Shown piece after piece: positions 12,802 through 23,619 of a stretch of DNA of 64,000 nt (position 1 is the stretch's first letter; every line of letters begins with the position of its first letter). The notes under the pieces are model-generated. The model was not told the origin of the DNA and ran no database searches. It was given only the letters and a program-made list of their open reading frames with translations. Origin of the DNA: [Phialemoniopsis] sp. UDSM-2020 (lineage: Eukaryota > Ascomycota > Sordariomycetes > Thyridiales > Thyridiaceae); assembly GCA_018873225.1 (NCBI GenBank), contig JAEILZ010000007.1, positions 2,170,001-2,234,000 on the forward strand, written 5' to 3'. A program made the position numbers and the translations under genes.

Positions 12802-13626
12802 TCAAGGCGCTATTTCCTCCCCCTTCCAATCCCAACACTTCCCTCTGCCCTCAATCCCGACTTTCCGCGTTACTACATCGAGCATGTACTCCGCAGCCTC
12901 CTCGGGCTCAAGCAACTTGCGCTCTCCGGTGCTGTTCTCCCAGTATCCTTTACTCAAATCCGTCTTGACGGTCCCGGGGTGGTACGACAGCGCCATGGCC
13001 CGGTCCCCGCTCCGCGCGCGCAGCTGGTGGTCGAAGCTGCGCGACAGGCTCATGACGGCCGCCTTGCTAGAGCGGTAGCTGTACCACCCGCCTTGCCGGT
13101 CGTCGCTGACGGACCCTACTCGCGCAGACATGTTGACCCACACGGCCCTCGGCGGCAGGACCAGCCCCTCCTTGTCGCTGCCGTCCTCTTCCTCCGGCGC
13201 CAGCTCAGTCGTCCGCCGGGGCAGGAAATCGGCAAAGTGCTTCATGAGCAGTAAAGGGCCCAGGGCGTTGACGCGGTACGTCATGAGCGCGTCCTCGGCG
13301 TCGACCTGCGCGGGGGCCTTCTCGGGCCGTAGGATGCCCGGCACGGCGAGCGCGAGGCGCAGGTGGTGCTTCTTGTGCGGGAACAGCGCGGCGGCGTCCT
13401 CGGCCGCGGCCCTGATGGAGCCTTCGTCGGTGACGTCGACGGCGGCGAGGTGCAGGCGGTCCGAGGCCGACGAGGGCAGGTCGCGCAGCAGGGCGTCGCG
13501 CACAGCGTCGCGGTCCGTCCGGGCGGTCGCCAGGATGGGCGCCCTGGTGTGCTGGAGCAGGTGCCGGGTGAGGGCGTGGCCTATGCCCCTGCTCGAGGGG
13601 CAGACTAGGATCCAGGGCTTGGACAT
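12802..13626 (-). CDS. Short-chain dehydrogenase/reductase
   Basis: A single-exon gene of 274 residues. A longer frame to 13686 opens with TTG, so the ATG at 13626 (MSKPWILVC) is taken as the start. The fold is a classical NAD(P)(H)-dependent Rossmann oxidoreductase. The cofactor loop reads PSSRGIG instead of the usual TGxxxGIG, so the first glycine is replaced. An NALG stretch, a catalytic Ser in VNMSARVG and the YxxxK pair in SYRSSKAA follow, then YHPGTVKTDL near the end. The substrate cannot be read from sequence; the closest resemblance is to the C-factor-like/cytosolic SDR group. Codon use is very G+C-rich between about 13000 and 13560. It shares a divergent promoter with the amidohydrolase gene, so the two may be co-regulated. 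Confidence 0.9.
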   Translation of the reverse strand: MSKPWILVCPSSRGIGHALTRHLLQHTRAPILATARTDRDAVRDALLRDLPSSASDRLHLAAVDVTDEGSIRAAAEDAAALFPHKKHHLRLALAVPGILRPEKAPAQVDAEDALMTYRVNALGPLLLMKHFADFLPRRTTELAPEEEDGSDKEGLVLPPRAVWVNMSARVGSVSDDRQGGWYSYRSSKAAVMSLSRSFDHQLRARSGDRAMALSYHPGTVKTDLSKGYWENSTGERKLLEPEEAAEYMLDVVTRKVGIEGRGKCWDWKGEEIAP

Positions 13627-14559
13627 GGTTCTTGTAGGGTGTTTAGATGATGTGCCAGAGCGGTTTGGGTGATCAGACAAGTCCAACCGGTCAATTCGAA
13701 GCTCGAGTTCGAGATAAGTCTAGCCCTTGCCTTCAATTCGAATGTCGAGTATTCTATATACACACGACATGGCAAAATTTAAGACTCCCGATGTCATGGA
13801 AGTATCATCCGTCGTACTGATCGTGTGGGTACTGCTATTAAGGTTGGAGTTGATGATGCTTAGACACGGGCACTAGCCCATGCCCGCCCATACGCTAGCA
13901 TCCTGGTGAGCTGTGTGAGAAACCTAACATCTTGTACCTAATTTCAAAATCGATGTGAGAGATAATGCCCCAAGACTGCGATCTGGTAGAGATTATATTA
14001 GCGCTGCCGCCTATGACAAGCCATCGTTGCTTTTCGGCCTTGTGGAGCATCGGGGCCGGGACTCGGCGTACATGCCGGGGGCCGGACTAGACCGGAGGCT
14101 AAGGCCGGGGGTGCACCTAAAGGCATTTTCGGACATGGCAACTGACCGCTAGCCAATGTCTTATTGACCAGCGACCGGAATACGGGGTGACGTGGTTGTC
14201 GACGCGTCGTTGCGCTCCTTATGCGGTGGGATTTTCAAGGCCTTTGGCATATTTTCGTTGCAATGTACTATTTGCGACCCGGTTTGGTTCCCATGGGTAA
14301 ATCCATACTCCGGGATATGAAATCGTGTCTTGACGCACTGGCTGCTCGGGATCTTAAAGCTGAGCAACCCCCGACAGCGCCGGCTGCCGCTTCAGGCAGG
14401 TGAGCAGCGGGGTATCAGTAGGTGTAGTCGTGGACGCTGGCGACGTCACCGCTGCATTGTCAAATAGCGATGGTCGTTCATTGTATAAATCGGTGTAAGT
14501 CACCACTGTCCTGTGAGGACTGATCCTGATTTCCACAGCGTCTAGAAACCTTCACAAAC
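13627..14559. other. Divergent promoter region SDR / amidohydrolase
   Basis: A 933 nt region without a supported gene, lying between two G+C-rich divergent enzyme genes. It is AT-richer in its left half and contains a dense cluster of CCGG/CGGGG motifs at about 14049-14112. Confidence 0.6.
14082..14095. promoter_or_regulatory. Near-palindromic CCGG-flanked site, possible Zn2Cys6 operator
   Basis: CCGG-A-CTAG-A-CCGG is symmetric except for the two single A positions. CGG half-sites in inverted or everted arrangement are what fungal Zn2Cys6 regulators bind. Further CGG triplets crowd the 60 nt around it. Its position between two divergent metabolic genes is the main reason to call it. Confidence 0.4.
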
Positions 14560-15935
14560 ATGACTACCACCGAAGGCACTACGACCATTCATTCGTCGCT
14601 GCTTTTTGACTCTAAGCAAAAGAAGTTCTTGGAGGGCATCTCCATCATAGTTGACAAGGCCAATGGCTCAGTCAAGAAGGTCTACAAGAGAGACAAGTCG
14701 GACACGATCAGCTCCGGAAATATTGACTTAAGGGGAAAAGTTGTCATGCCGGGTCTGGTCGACAGCCACACTCACATATTCCTACACCCCTATAGGTACG
14801 CTGACATCCACCTCATGCATGAATGGACTCGTTCACTGAGCATCACAACAGGGAAAGGTCCTCTACAGAGCAGATGAGAGACGAGTCCGCCGTGGAGCGC
14901 ATCGTCCGGGCCACGAACCACGTCCGCGACGCCCTGCTCGCGGGCTACACAACCTACCGCGACCTCGGCACCGAAGCCCTCGGCAGCTGCGACGCCGGCG
15001 TCCGGGACTGCATCAACCGGGGCATCATACCCGGCCCGCGCCTCATCGTCGCCACCCACGCCGTCGCGAGCACGGGCTCCTACGAGATCCGCGTCGAGAG
15101 CAAGGCGAACGGGCTCGTCCCGCCGCAAGGCTCGGAGGTCGGGGACGGGCCGGACGGGGTGCGCCGCGCCGTGCGCCGCCGAATCGGCGACGGGGCCGAC
15201 ATCATCAAGTTCTACGCGGACTACCGGCGCAAGGCGCTGCGGTTCCCGGACCCCAAGTCCATCCTGTTCCCGCCGGCCGGCGCCGCGAGCCCCGCCGTGC
15301 CGCTCTTCACGCAGGAGGAGATGGACGCCATCGTCCAGGAGGCCAAGCTGGCGGAGCTACCGGTCGCGGCGCACTCCGGGACGAAAAAGGGCGGGCTCAT
15401 GGCTTGCAAAGCCGGGGTCACGTCGCTGGAGCACGGTACGGATTTTGATGAGGAGGTCCTCAAGGAGATGGCCAGCCGCGGCTGTATCTTTGTGCCTACA
15501 CTGGCCGTGTTCGAGCTCGAAGGGCCAGAGTTGTTACCAGGTCACATGAAGCTTACAAAACGAGCATTTGAGCTTGGTGTACGCCTTTCTGCCGGCGGTG
15601 ATACGGGAACGTTCCCCCACGGCGAGAGCGCGCGAGAGCTTGAACTCATGATGGGCAGCGGCCTTGCCGTCGAGGATGTGCTAGAGGCGTGCATGATTGG
15701 CGGCTGGGAGGCATGCGGCGGCGATCTCAGCGGTTACCGTTTTGGATGGTTGGCGGAGGGGAACCGTGCTGATATTATTGCGCTTGATGCCGACCCTCGC
15801 GAGGACAGGAGGGCGCTTCGCAAGGTGAACTTCGTTATGAAGGACGGTCGGGTATGGAAAAAGGACGGTAAGGCGGTGGGCATGGCCGAAGAGCACAGGT
15901 GGCCAGCAGATGATTCGGAATGGGTAATAACATAA
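14560..15935 (+). CDS. Metal-dependent amidohydrolase (imidazolonepropionase/prolidase-like)
   Basis: Exons 14560-14795 and 14852-15935 join through a 56 nt intron to 439 residues. The sequence shows a TIM-barrel amidohydrolase: HTH at residues 70-72 after VVMPGLVDS, a candidate carboxylated lysine in ADIIKFYADY, metal histidines in VAAHSG and LEHGTDF, and the catalytic Asp in SAGGDTGTF. The C-terminus has the usual ADIIALDADP returning beta-sandwich strand. This subgroup includes prolidase-like and ochratoxinase-like hydrolases of amide or lactam bonds. The substrate is not predictable. No signal peptide is evident, so it is probably cytosolic. The 5' half of exon 2 (about 14880-15420) is markedly more G+C-rich than the 3' half. 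It is divergent from the SDR gene and converges with CHS5. Confidence 0.92.
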
Positions 15936-16252
15936 TAGCAGCCATGAACAAAGGCTTGGGCCCGGTCAATTGACGGACAGATGGATGAAATGAGAGACTG
16001 TCTAGACAGCTCCTCACGTCCATTAGCTCTGCAGCCCAAAGTCACCAAACAGCCAAGACAGGTGTGAACAGGGAGTAGTCTCTGGAAAGTATTAAAACGA
16101 TCTATCCGTTATTTGAAGTTTTTGGAAGCGTCCGATGTACTAGAGTCATGATTCTTGCTAAGTGCTCATCAGATAAATGCTGCCGTCGAGAATATCCCTT
16201 ACAAGCAAATCATAGACCACCCTCTAACTCCTCATGCCGTTTCCCCCTATCA
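15936..16252. other. Convergent 3' flanks of amidohydrolase and CHS5
   Basis: 317 nt between two convergent stop codons. I see nothing beyond AT-rich 3' untranslated sequence. Confidence 0.6.
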
Positions 16253-17507
16253 TTACAAGGCGACGTCCTGGAACGATGCATTGTCGCCTGGAGTTGCTGC
16301 CTTCTCATCTGAGGCAGACTTATCTTCCTCGTCCTCGTCCTGCACCTGTGCCTGGTGGGGAGCTGGCCGTAGAGCAACTTTCTGCTTCTCTCTGTCGTCG
16401 ATGTTGACTTTCTGCTCTTCGTGAACTGCAGACTTGGTCTGATCCTCGCCCTCGTCTGCGTCTTCGTCGTCGTCCGACTCATCGTCCTTGCTGCCTCCTT
16501 GCTTCTCAGCCACCTCCTTCGGCTCTGTTGATGTAGTTTCGTCGTCCTTGTGTTCGGCCGAAGATTCGCCATTTCGTGTTGGTGTCGGAGGTAGTTCTTT
16601 CTGCGTGACAGCGGGCGGTTGCGTCGCGATAGACGATCGGCTCTCTTCAGCAGGAGGGCCTGTCCATTGCGCATCGAGGTAGAATTTGGTAACACCCAGG
16701 ATGCGACCGTTCTTCTCGCAAGCGTCAACCCATTCAGGTCGAACGACAGGAATGTTGTTCTCCACGGCCTTCTCCCAGGCCACACCCCGACCCTCCGTCG
16801 TAACAAAGTGCGTCGTATCAATGCGCACACCGTCGACTATCTTGGCACCGATGCGCTCGACTGCGCTGGTAAGATTCTCGCGGGTGGCTGCGGGGAGAAT
16901 GCCCGTGGTTATGGTGATTCCGCTGAGATCCGTCATCTTGTGAGTGCGCACAGCAACGCGCTCGCTAGCGAAAGTGCCGGCGGTCGTGCGTAGAACTAGG
17001 TGGAAGGTGTATTCGGTATCGACGGCCAGACCGGAAATCTTGGTCGAGTGCATGCTGAGGGGTCGGGGGATGTTTCCGGCCTTCTGGCCATTGCGATACA
17101 GAGCTAGGGAGATGAGATCTGCCGTAGCTAGCTGGACAGGGTCCCATTCGAGGACGACGCTCGTCTGCGTTGCGTTGCGGCATCGCAACACCGGGGGAGA
17201 TGGTGCGGCGGCACCAAAGGCAGCATAGATCTGACCCTGGAGAGCGCGAAAGCGCTTCTCTGTCTCGTCCTCGGAAGCCGTGTTGCGTCCAACAGTGATG
17301 TCTACTATCGAGCCAGAGGAGATGTCTGGGGGGAGAAGGATGGAAGGGAACTCGATCTGCGGAGGAGGGGTCAGTCAGCCAGTCTCGAGAGAGTGTGTGC
17401 TATGTAACAGGGCCACGGCAGAAGAACAAACTGACCAGGCGCTTGTCTGGCGTCAACAGAACTGTGACGCCGGCGTCGACCTTGCCCACTGTGAGGGACA
17501 CGAGCAT
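16253..17507 (-). CDS. CHS5: Exomer subunit CHS5 (chitin synthase export)
   Basis: Exon 1 (17507-17436) encodes MLVSLTVGKVDAGVTVLLTP, matching the conserved Chs5 N-terminus. A GTCAGT/CAG intron of 79 nt leads to exon 2 (17356-16253) starting IEFPSILLPPDI, for 391 residues in all. Domains in order are the N-terminal dimerisation segment, a fibronectin type III domain (about 72-160), a BRCT domain (about 165-250, with GITITTGIL and VRPEWVDAC), and a low-complexity Glu/Asp/Lys-rich tail. In yeast Chs5 is the scaffold of exomer at the trans-Golgi network, exporting chitin synthase Chs3 and other cargoes to the surface; BRCT plus FnIII binds Arf1. The partner ChAP subunits are not in this window. 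Confidence 0.95.
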
Positions 17508-18238
17508 CTTGCTGGGCGGCGCAAGAAGAGACTGGTCAGCGGTGGTAGAATCGGGTGCTAGGCTTGTGCTGCTGAAGTTGATATAGTGAAAGCTTTTCAG
17601 GACGCGGTGTCTTCTTCTCAGCCCTACGTCACTCGATCGCATTGAGCGCTTCAAGATAAGATCGTTCAAAGAAAAGGGACAAAATGCCCAAACGGCGGTT
17701 TTTGGTGCGATGTTTCCTTGGTGAAACAAGCGACTAAGATAGCAGGGGGGAAAGGAGAGGGAGCTTAGCTGTCACTTGCGCTATCTCCATGTGGTTTAGC
17801 AGGCTACGTAAGTACTTGGGTACCGGGATCCTCCCTATCTGCAATCTGCTGTCTGGACTGTCAGGAACCACCTCGGCGGATTCAGCCGCTAAGCCCATCA
17901 CAGGCCTTATATTTTTTAAGGAATTCGCCTATGTGGGGAGCTACATACAGTACTGGACTTTAGATGACTACTTTAGTCAAGTACTGTGATGATGTCTGGC
18001 ATCTCAACGAACGATTAATCGCAGCCCCTACGTTCATTTATACATAGTTATTTTACGACAGCCTGATAGTTTGACTCTCACTTTAAAGAACTGCATTATC
18101 ACAATGCCACAAAGTAGGCTAGAAAGTGCCCCGTAAAGATGAAAGGTGAGTTCATGCCATGGCACTCTTGATAAGAGTCCTCACGGATTTAGGTATGTAT
18201 TGCATGAATCACTGGCTGGTCTATCGTAGTTTGGGTCT
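17508..18238. other. Intergenic: CHS5 promoter
   Basis: No supported gene. The first part is the presumed CHS5 promoter and leader; the rest is AT-rich 3' flank of the next minus-strand gene. Confidence 0.55.
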
Positions 18239-19060
18239 TTAAATGAACCCCGCCTCCTTCTCAATGGTCCGAGGCTTTCTCTTATTGCTGTTTGACGTCG
18301 GGTGAACGGGCTTTCCCTTGCCTGGCCTCGGCGATGGTGATGGTGATGATGATATCTTGTTGCTGCTCTCTATGTTGTTGTGTCTTCCCAACTTCTCCTC
18401 GAGTACCTTCACAACTTGCTCCATGAAAACCACAACCTCCTCCAACGGGAGATGCAACAGACTCTTGAGCAGGCCATTGATCCTGACGGTCCCGTACAGC
18501 TCTTGGAGCTGAGGCCGGTCTTCGGCAGTGAACTGGTGGCCGGGTATCCTCCTCCCCTTCTCGTCCCAGCCTCTCCTCCTCAGCGCCGCTCGAAAGGCTC
18601 GCTTCGCCTTTTTCGCCATGGTCTTCTTCACGAAGACGGTGTCGGGAATAGTACTGTCCGGGTACACCACGGCCCACCACCAGAGAGGGTCGGTCTTGGC
18701 GAGGTACCGCTTGAGCCAGCTCTCCCCCAGGGGATGCCCATATTGGTCTAGGAACCGCGTGTGCCATGGGTGAAAGACGTGCCGCTCTATCACGGCGACT
18801 TGGGCAGCTGTCAGCCGAGCTTTGCCATCCTTCGAGGGAGGCGCGCGAATCTTCAGTGTGTTCAAGCGGTTTGGGAGACTGATGTTGGCGGCGCGCGCGC
18901 GATTCTGGATTGAAATGCTGGGGTCGTATTCGCCAGCTGTTTGGGAGCCATGACTTTGGTCTGGGATATCATGACTGTGTCTCGCCGAGTATGAGAGTAG
19001 CCATGGTCTCTGGATTGCCTTCGTGCAGCTTGCAAGAGGTCGAAAGAGAAGCCTAGACAT
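18239..19060 (-). CDS. Unrecognised protein with mitochondrial-type N-terminus
   Basis: A single-exon frame of 273 residues from an ATG at 19060. The first 30 residues are basic and Ser-rich without acids until Asp31 (Arg, Lys, Ser and hydrophobics), typical of a mitochondrial presequence. The central part (about 80-215) holds a compact conserved-looking block rich in Trp, His and Arg: HVFHPWHTRFLDQYG, DPLWWWAVVYPDS, a KKTMAKKAKRAFRAALRRRGWDEKGRR basic segment split by small residues, then LYGTVRINGLLKSLLHLPLEEVVVFMEQV. The last 50 residues are low-complexity Ser/Pro/Lys. The basic segment could contact nucleic acid, for example in the mitochondrial ribosome, but that is inference and I recognise no family. 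It is co-directional with fumarase. Confidence 0.75.
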   Translation of the reverse strand: MSRLLFRPLASCTKAIQRPWLLSYSARHSHDIPDQSHGSQTAGEYDPSISIQNRARAANISLPNRLNTLKIRAPPSKDGKARLTAAQVAVIERHVFHPWHTRFLDQYGHPLGESWLKRYLAKTDPLWWWAVVYPDSTIPDTVFVKKTMAKKAKRAFRAALRRRGWDEKGRRIPGHQFTAEDRPQLQELYGTVRINGLLKSLLHLPLEEVVVFMEQVVKVLEEKLGRHNNIESSNKISSSPSPSPRPGKGKPVHPTSNSNKRKPRTIEKEAGFI

Positions 19061-19476
19061 TATGGCAAGCCCTCTATATCGTACAAGCCTGGGCTACATT
19101 CCATATATCGCGCTCATATCCTCAAGAATAATGAGTTGATTCAAGGGTGCGCAAAGGAAAATGTCGTGTCCGGGCCTATCTATGAATAGCTGATATAGGC
19201 CCAGCCGTAGTCTCATAATGGAAGTCAAAAGGTTAGGTTTGATACACTGCATTGAGATACGATTGACAGGCGCACTAATGCAGCACAGACCAACTCCCGC
19301 GCAACGGCGGTTCTCACATCAACTCACAACATGAGCAGACATTGGGAAAGACAACTAATTTGGAAAATAATATCGCTACATTTTTATTATGATCTATCAC
19401 CTTGTAGTTTTACATTCTAGATCTCTGACCATGATACACAAGACAGACTTGGTGTCAACACCGGTGCGACTATCTC
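19061..19476. other. Intergenic between two minus-strand genes
   Basis: 416 nt of AT-rich sequence. It should contain the fumarase 3' flank and the promoter of the gene ending at 18239. Nothing else is seen. Confidence 0.6.
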
Positions 19477-21234
19477 TTAACCCTTGTACGGGGCTGGGCC
19501 GACCATGAGCTCGGGCTTGACGAGCGTGTCGAATTCCTCCTCAGTAAGCGCATTGAGCTCCAGGGCACTCTGCTTCAGAGTGAGGCCCTTCTTGTGCGCG
19601 TTCTTGGCGACCTTGCTGGCCATGTCGTAGCCAATCTTAGGGTTTAGGCAAGTGACAAGCATAAGGCTGGGTACGCGGGAAAATTAGCGGTGCACATAAA
19701 CGACAATGAACAAGAACATGACTTACGACTCCTTCATAATGCTGGAGATCTTCTCCTCGTTGGCCTGGAGGCCGACGACGAGGTTCTTCTCGAACGAGCG
19801 CATGCCGTCAGCCAGCAGACGGACGCTGTGCAGCAGGTTGCGGATAACGAGCGGCTTGTAGACGTTGAGCTCGAACTGGCCGTTCATGCCACCGATGGTG
19901 GCGGCGACGTGGTTACCCATGACCTGGGCACAGACCATGGTGAGGGCCTCGCACTGGGTAGGGTTGACCTTGCCAGGCATGATGCTGCTACCAGGCTCGT
20001 TCTCGGGCAGGTTCAGCTCACCAAGACCGCAGCGGGGACCGCTGCCGAGGTAGCGGACATCCTGAGCAATCTTGGTGAGGGAGGCGGCAAGAGTGTTCAG
20101 GCAGCCAGAAGCCTGGACGATGGCGTCGTGGGCAGCGAGGGCCTCGAACTTGTTGGGGGCGGTCTTGAACTCGGTGCCGGTCATCTTGCTGACCTCCTCG
20201 GCGATGCCCTCAGCAAAGCCAACAAAGGTGTTGATGCCGGTTCCGACAGCGGTACCACCCTGGGCCAGGAGGCGCAGGTCGGGAAGGGAAGACTCGACAC
20301 GCTTGATGCCAAAGTCGAGCTGGGCGACATAGCCAGAGAACTCCTGAGCCAAGGTAAGAGGGGTGGCATCCTGGAGGTGAGTGCGACCAATCTTGATGAT
20401 CTTCTTGGCCTCGAAGTCGTCGACCTTCTTCTGCAGAGCATCCCTCAGGCTGTGGAGGGCGGGCAGAAGCTCGTTCTCAATCTCAAGAACAGCAGCAATG
20501 TGCATGACCGTGGGGAAGGTGTCGTTGGAGGAAGCGCTACGGTTGACGTGGTCGTTGGGGTGGACGGGCTTCTTGCTGCCCTTCTCGCCGCCCAGGATCT
20601 CAATGGCACGGTTGGAAATGACCTCGTTGGCGTTCATGTTGGACTGGGTGCCGGAACCGGTCTGCCAGACGACGAGAGGGAAGTGGTCGAGAAGCTTGAG
20701 GTCAGCAACCTCAGCAGCAGCCTGCTGGATGGCCTTGCCGATCTTGGGGTCTAGACAATTGACGCAACGGTTAGACTCTGTTCCGGCGTTTGCGACAAGT
20801 TGCGCCCGGCAGTGAAGGAGGCGTTGTCACTTACCCAGGCCATAGCGCATGTTGACGGTGGCGGCCGCGCCCTTGAGAATACCAAAAGCCTTGACAATGG
20901 GAGGAGGCATGCGGTCCTGGGGCTGGTTGATCTTGAAGTTCTCGAGCGACCTCTCGGTCTGGGCACCCCAGTACTTGTCCGAGGGGACCTGGATCTCGCC
21001 AAAGGCGTCGCTCTCGGTTCTCGTGGAGGCAGACATGTTTATCGAGCTTGCGTGAAAGTATCGTTGGGTTTGGAGGGATTTAGTGGCGGCCTGGGAAGAG
21101 GTCGGGAGAGTTCGAGGCGAAGATGCGGGGTGGGAGCTGTTGAAGCATGTGCTCAAAGCCCGGGTGCATGTCCTCGGCCCACACTGCCAGCTCCTGACCG
21201 GCCCGGAGGCGGCGACTCGAACGGATCGAAGCAT
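19477..21234 (-). CDS. FUM1: Fumarate hydratase (class II fumarase)
   Basis: This enzyme interconverts fumarate and L-malate in the TCA cycle and, as a cytosolic form, in fumarate recycling. Exons 21234-20835, 20750-19727 and 19666-19477 join through 84 and 60 nt GTAAGT introns to 537 residues. The open frame extends to 21252 but begins there with TTG, so the ATG at 21234 ([10 protein letters not shown]) is the start. Residues 1 to about 66 are an Arg/Ser-rich, acid-free mitochondrial presequence. The catalytic core begins at an internal in-frame ATG (residue 67, MSASTRTES, at 21036), which could start a cytosolic form. The superfamily signature [10 protein letters not shown] lies at 387-396. 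[14 protein letters not shown] and [10 protein letters not shown] supply other active-site segments. It is divergent from eIF1A. A 354-codon antisense open frame over exon 2 is a codon-bias shadow. Confidence 0.97.
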
Positions 21235-22202
21235 ACTTTTTCTCGACGTCAAATGGACCCTAGGTAGGATCTGGTTGGCTTACTCGCAGCAAGCCAAAGA
21301 ACGCTAGAAAACGGCGGGAGGTCTGGCAAGAGGCTCTTGGAGAGGTCAATTGAGCGGAAGACGCGCGGGATTATGTACAATTGAAAAGGAGGATTCCAGA
21401 AGCAGTACTTTTCATGAGAAATTGGAAGCCGACGCCCAGAAAATGCCCCGTCGACGGCTAGCAAAGCACTGGAGCTCTCCTAGGCGGGAAGGGTAGGAAA
21501 ATCTGCCAGCCCGAATTCCCCCGGCCACGGAGGGTTCAATGTTGGGGCAGGTCCACCATTGTGTTAGGGGCAGAGCTTTGATCCCTTGTTGGCCCTCGAT
21601 TTTTTGGTGTTGTTTTATCAGATCCAGCACTACGATGCATGTACAGTCGAGCCGAGACTCACAGTCGCAGGACCCGACAGCCCCATTTTACCGAAGCTGG
21701 TACCCGGGTTGCTGATGGAATTTGTTAGTGCACGGTGGAGCTTCTGAGAGCCTGTGCACAAGCATGTTACGCCGAATGCAGAAGTGGGTCACTAATCATT
21801 TGTGCTTTTTTATGCACATCAGCACAATCCACTTCACAAGCCATTTTTGTTTCTCTTGTGGCCACCCGAGCAGGTATTATAGGCTTTGCGCCACCCAAGG
21901 TTTTGCCCACACTCACTATAATTTAAGCGCTGTGATCCTCCAACTCGCTGTGAGTCAAGCATAAAAAGGGCCCACCACTGCCTAGCACGCCGTCACTTTC
22001 GCCCACTTAATTAGTCGAGTCACGGAATCAGGAAAACAAAAAAAGATTCGTGCCTGACGCAAGGAGGGGCCACTCCCAGACACAACACAACTTGCCAATA
22101 ACTACAGCCACCAGTACAGAGGACAGCAGATCCTCTCGTCACTTTCTCTGTTCAACATACATCAAAGACACATAGAAAGGAACCCCAAAAACACCAACAA
22201 AC
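21235..22202. other. Divergent promoter region fumarase / eIF1A
   Basis: 968 nt without a supported gene. It holds the promoters of both flanking highly expressed genes. The eIF1A side is pyrimidine-rich near 22130-22160. Confidence 0.6.
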
Positions 22203-22808
22203 ATGCCTAAGAACAAGGGAAAGGTGAGTTCTTCCCTTGCTGCTTACCCCACCAATTGCGCAAAGAAGGAGGGGCTGACGTGCATCACCACACACAGGGC
22301 GGTAAGAACCGCAGAAGAGGAAAGAACGAGAACGACAACGACAAGCGCGAGCTCACTTTCAAGGAGGAAGGTCAGGGTACGTAGACAACAACCAGGAAAC
22401 GACCTCATCACCAACATCACATGCTGACAGCATACAGAGTACGCCCAGGTCATCAAGATGCTCGGCAACGGCCGCCTCGAGGCCATGTGCTTTGACGGCA
22501 GCAAGCGCCTCGCCAACATCCGCGGCAAGCTCCGCAAGAAGGTCTGGATCAACCAGGGCGACATCATCCTCCTGTCCCTGCGCGACTTCCAGGACGACAA
22601 GGGCGACGTCATCCTCAAGTACTCGGCCGAGGAGGCCCGCTCGCTCAAGTCGTACGGCGAGCTGCCCGAGTCGGCCAAGATCAACGAGACCGACACCTTT
22701 GGCGCCGAGGGCGACGGCGACTGCGGGTTCGAGTTCGACGAGGACCGCGACTCCGAGTCGGACGAGGCCCCCAACGGCGGCAAGGAGATCGAGATCGACG
22801 ACATTTAA
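22203..22808 (+). CDS. TIF11: Translation initiation factor eIF1A
   Basis: eIF1A binds the 40S A site, promotes scanning and start-codon choice together with eIF1, and helps assemble the 43S complex. Exons 22203-22223 (only MPKNKGK), 22298-22376 and 22438-22808 join to 156 residues. The basic N-terminal tail ([14 protein letters not shown]) is followed by the S1/OB-fold core with [21 protein letters not shown] and the RNA-binding [10 protein letters not shown] segment, then an acidic C-terminal tail ending KEIEIDDI, as in other eukaryotic eIF1A. The two short introns within the first 35 codons are typical of this gene in filamentous fungi. Coding G+C is high and strongly biased, in keeping with high expression. 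Confidence 0.97.
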
Positions 22809-23619
22809 ACTGTCGCGTCTCGACGGTGTGCTGCGGCTGCCCTTTGCCTTTGGGGTTCGTACTAGCTACTCAACGGTATACATCTTGCTTGTATGCCTGG
22901 CATGTTCGGACGGCAAAAAGGGAAAGCACAAAGCTGTCTTCTCTCTCAAACACTTGCTGGCCAGTTTACCACGCACGGCTTGGGTTCCGCGACAGTTGGC
23001 GGTTCGTACGCACGGATGATTCGAGGAGAGACCGCCGTGATGGGAGGGACGTCATGGCGTGTCGAACCTTTCTTAGTTCCGTTGGGAAAAACTTACGGTT
23101 CCGCTTCGTAACGACACCTTTTTTCTTTCTCTCAAAATCCAGGAGCGGAGGATACGGCATCAGGGATTTCATGTCAAGGATTGGCTCATGCATATAGCGG
23201 GAAGTTGACCTCAATACATGATTCTTCACTATACACCACCGCAATTGTCCGATTGTATGGAATTGTCGATTTATTTTGAGTGCTCATTATGTAGAGTAGA
23301 CAACAAAATGCATGCTCCATCGCTCCAACACCTGTATCTCGACTTAACACCTAGTGCTTCGAGCTTTGCCCGAAGAAACATGTCTCGAGGCCGATGTCTT
23401 GGTGGTAATTATACCCTTATTCTTCTAGTCCAAAACATACCGTGTACCTCGGAATGGGGGAATGATAGTCTTGTAACCAAGCTTATGCTTGTCATTTCGT
23501 AATAATCGCCTTCCTACGGGTCGCGATACTGCCACCCGTTGCCGCTGTGTTCTTCCACCCACGTATCTGCTGAAGCGAAGGAAGTATCACAAAACGGAGA
23601 CCGGCCTAGCGATGGTTCT
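22809..23619. other. Convergent 3' flanks of eIF1A and WASP homologue
   Basis: 811 nt between convergent stop codons. No supported gene; short frames on both strands lack family resemblance. Confidence 0.6.

Noticed and set aside
19690..20754. 354-codon open frame antisense to fumarase
   Set aside because: It mirrors the strongly biased codons of fumarase exon 2, is Val/Leu/Gly/Asp-rich in the manner of antisense shadows and resembles no family.
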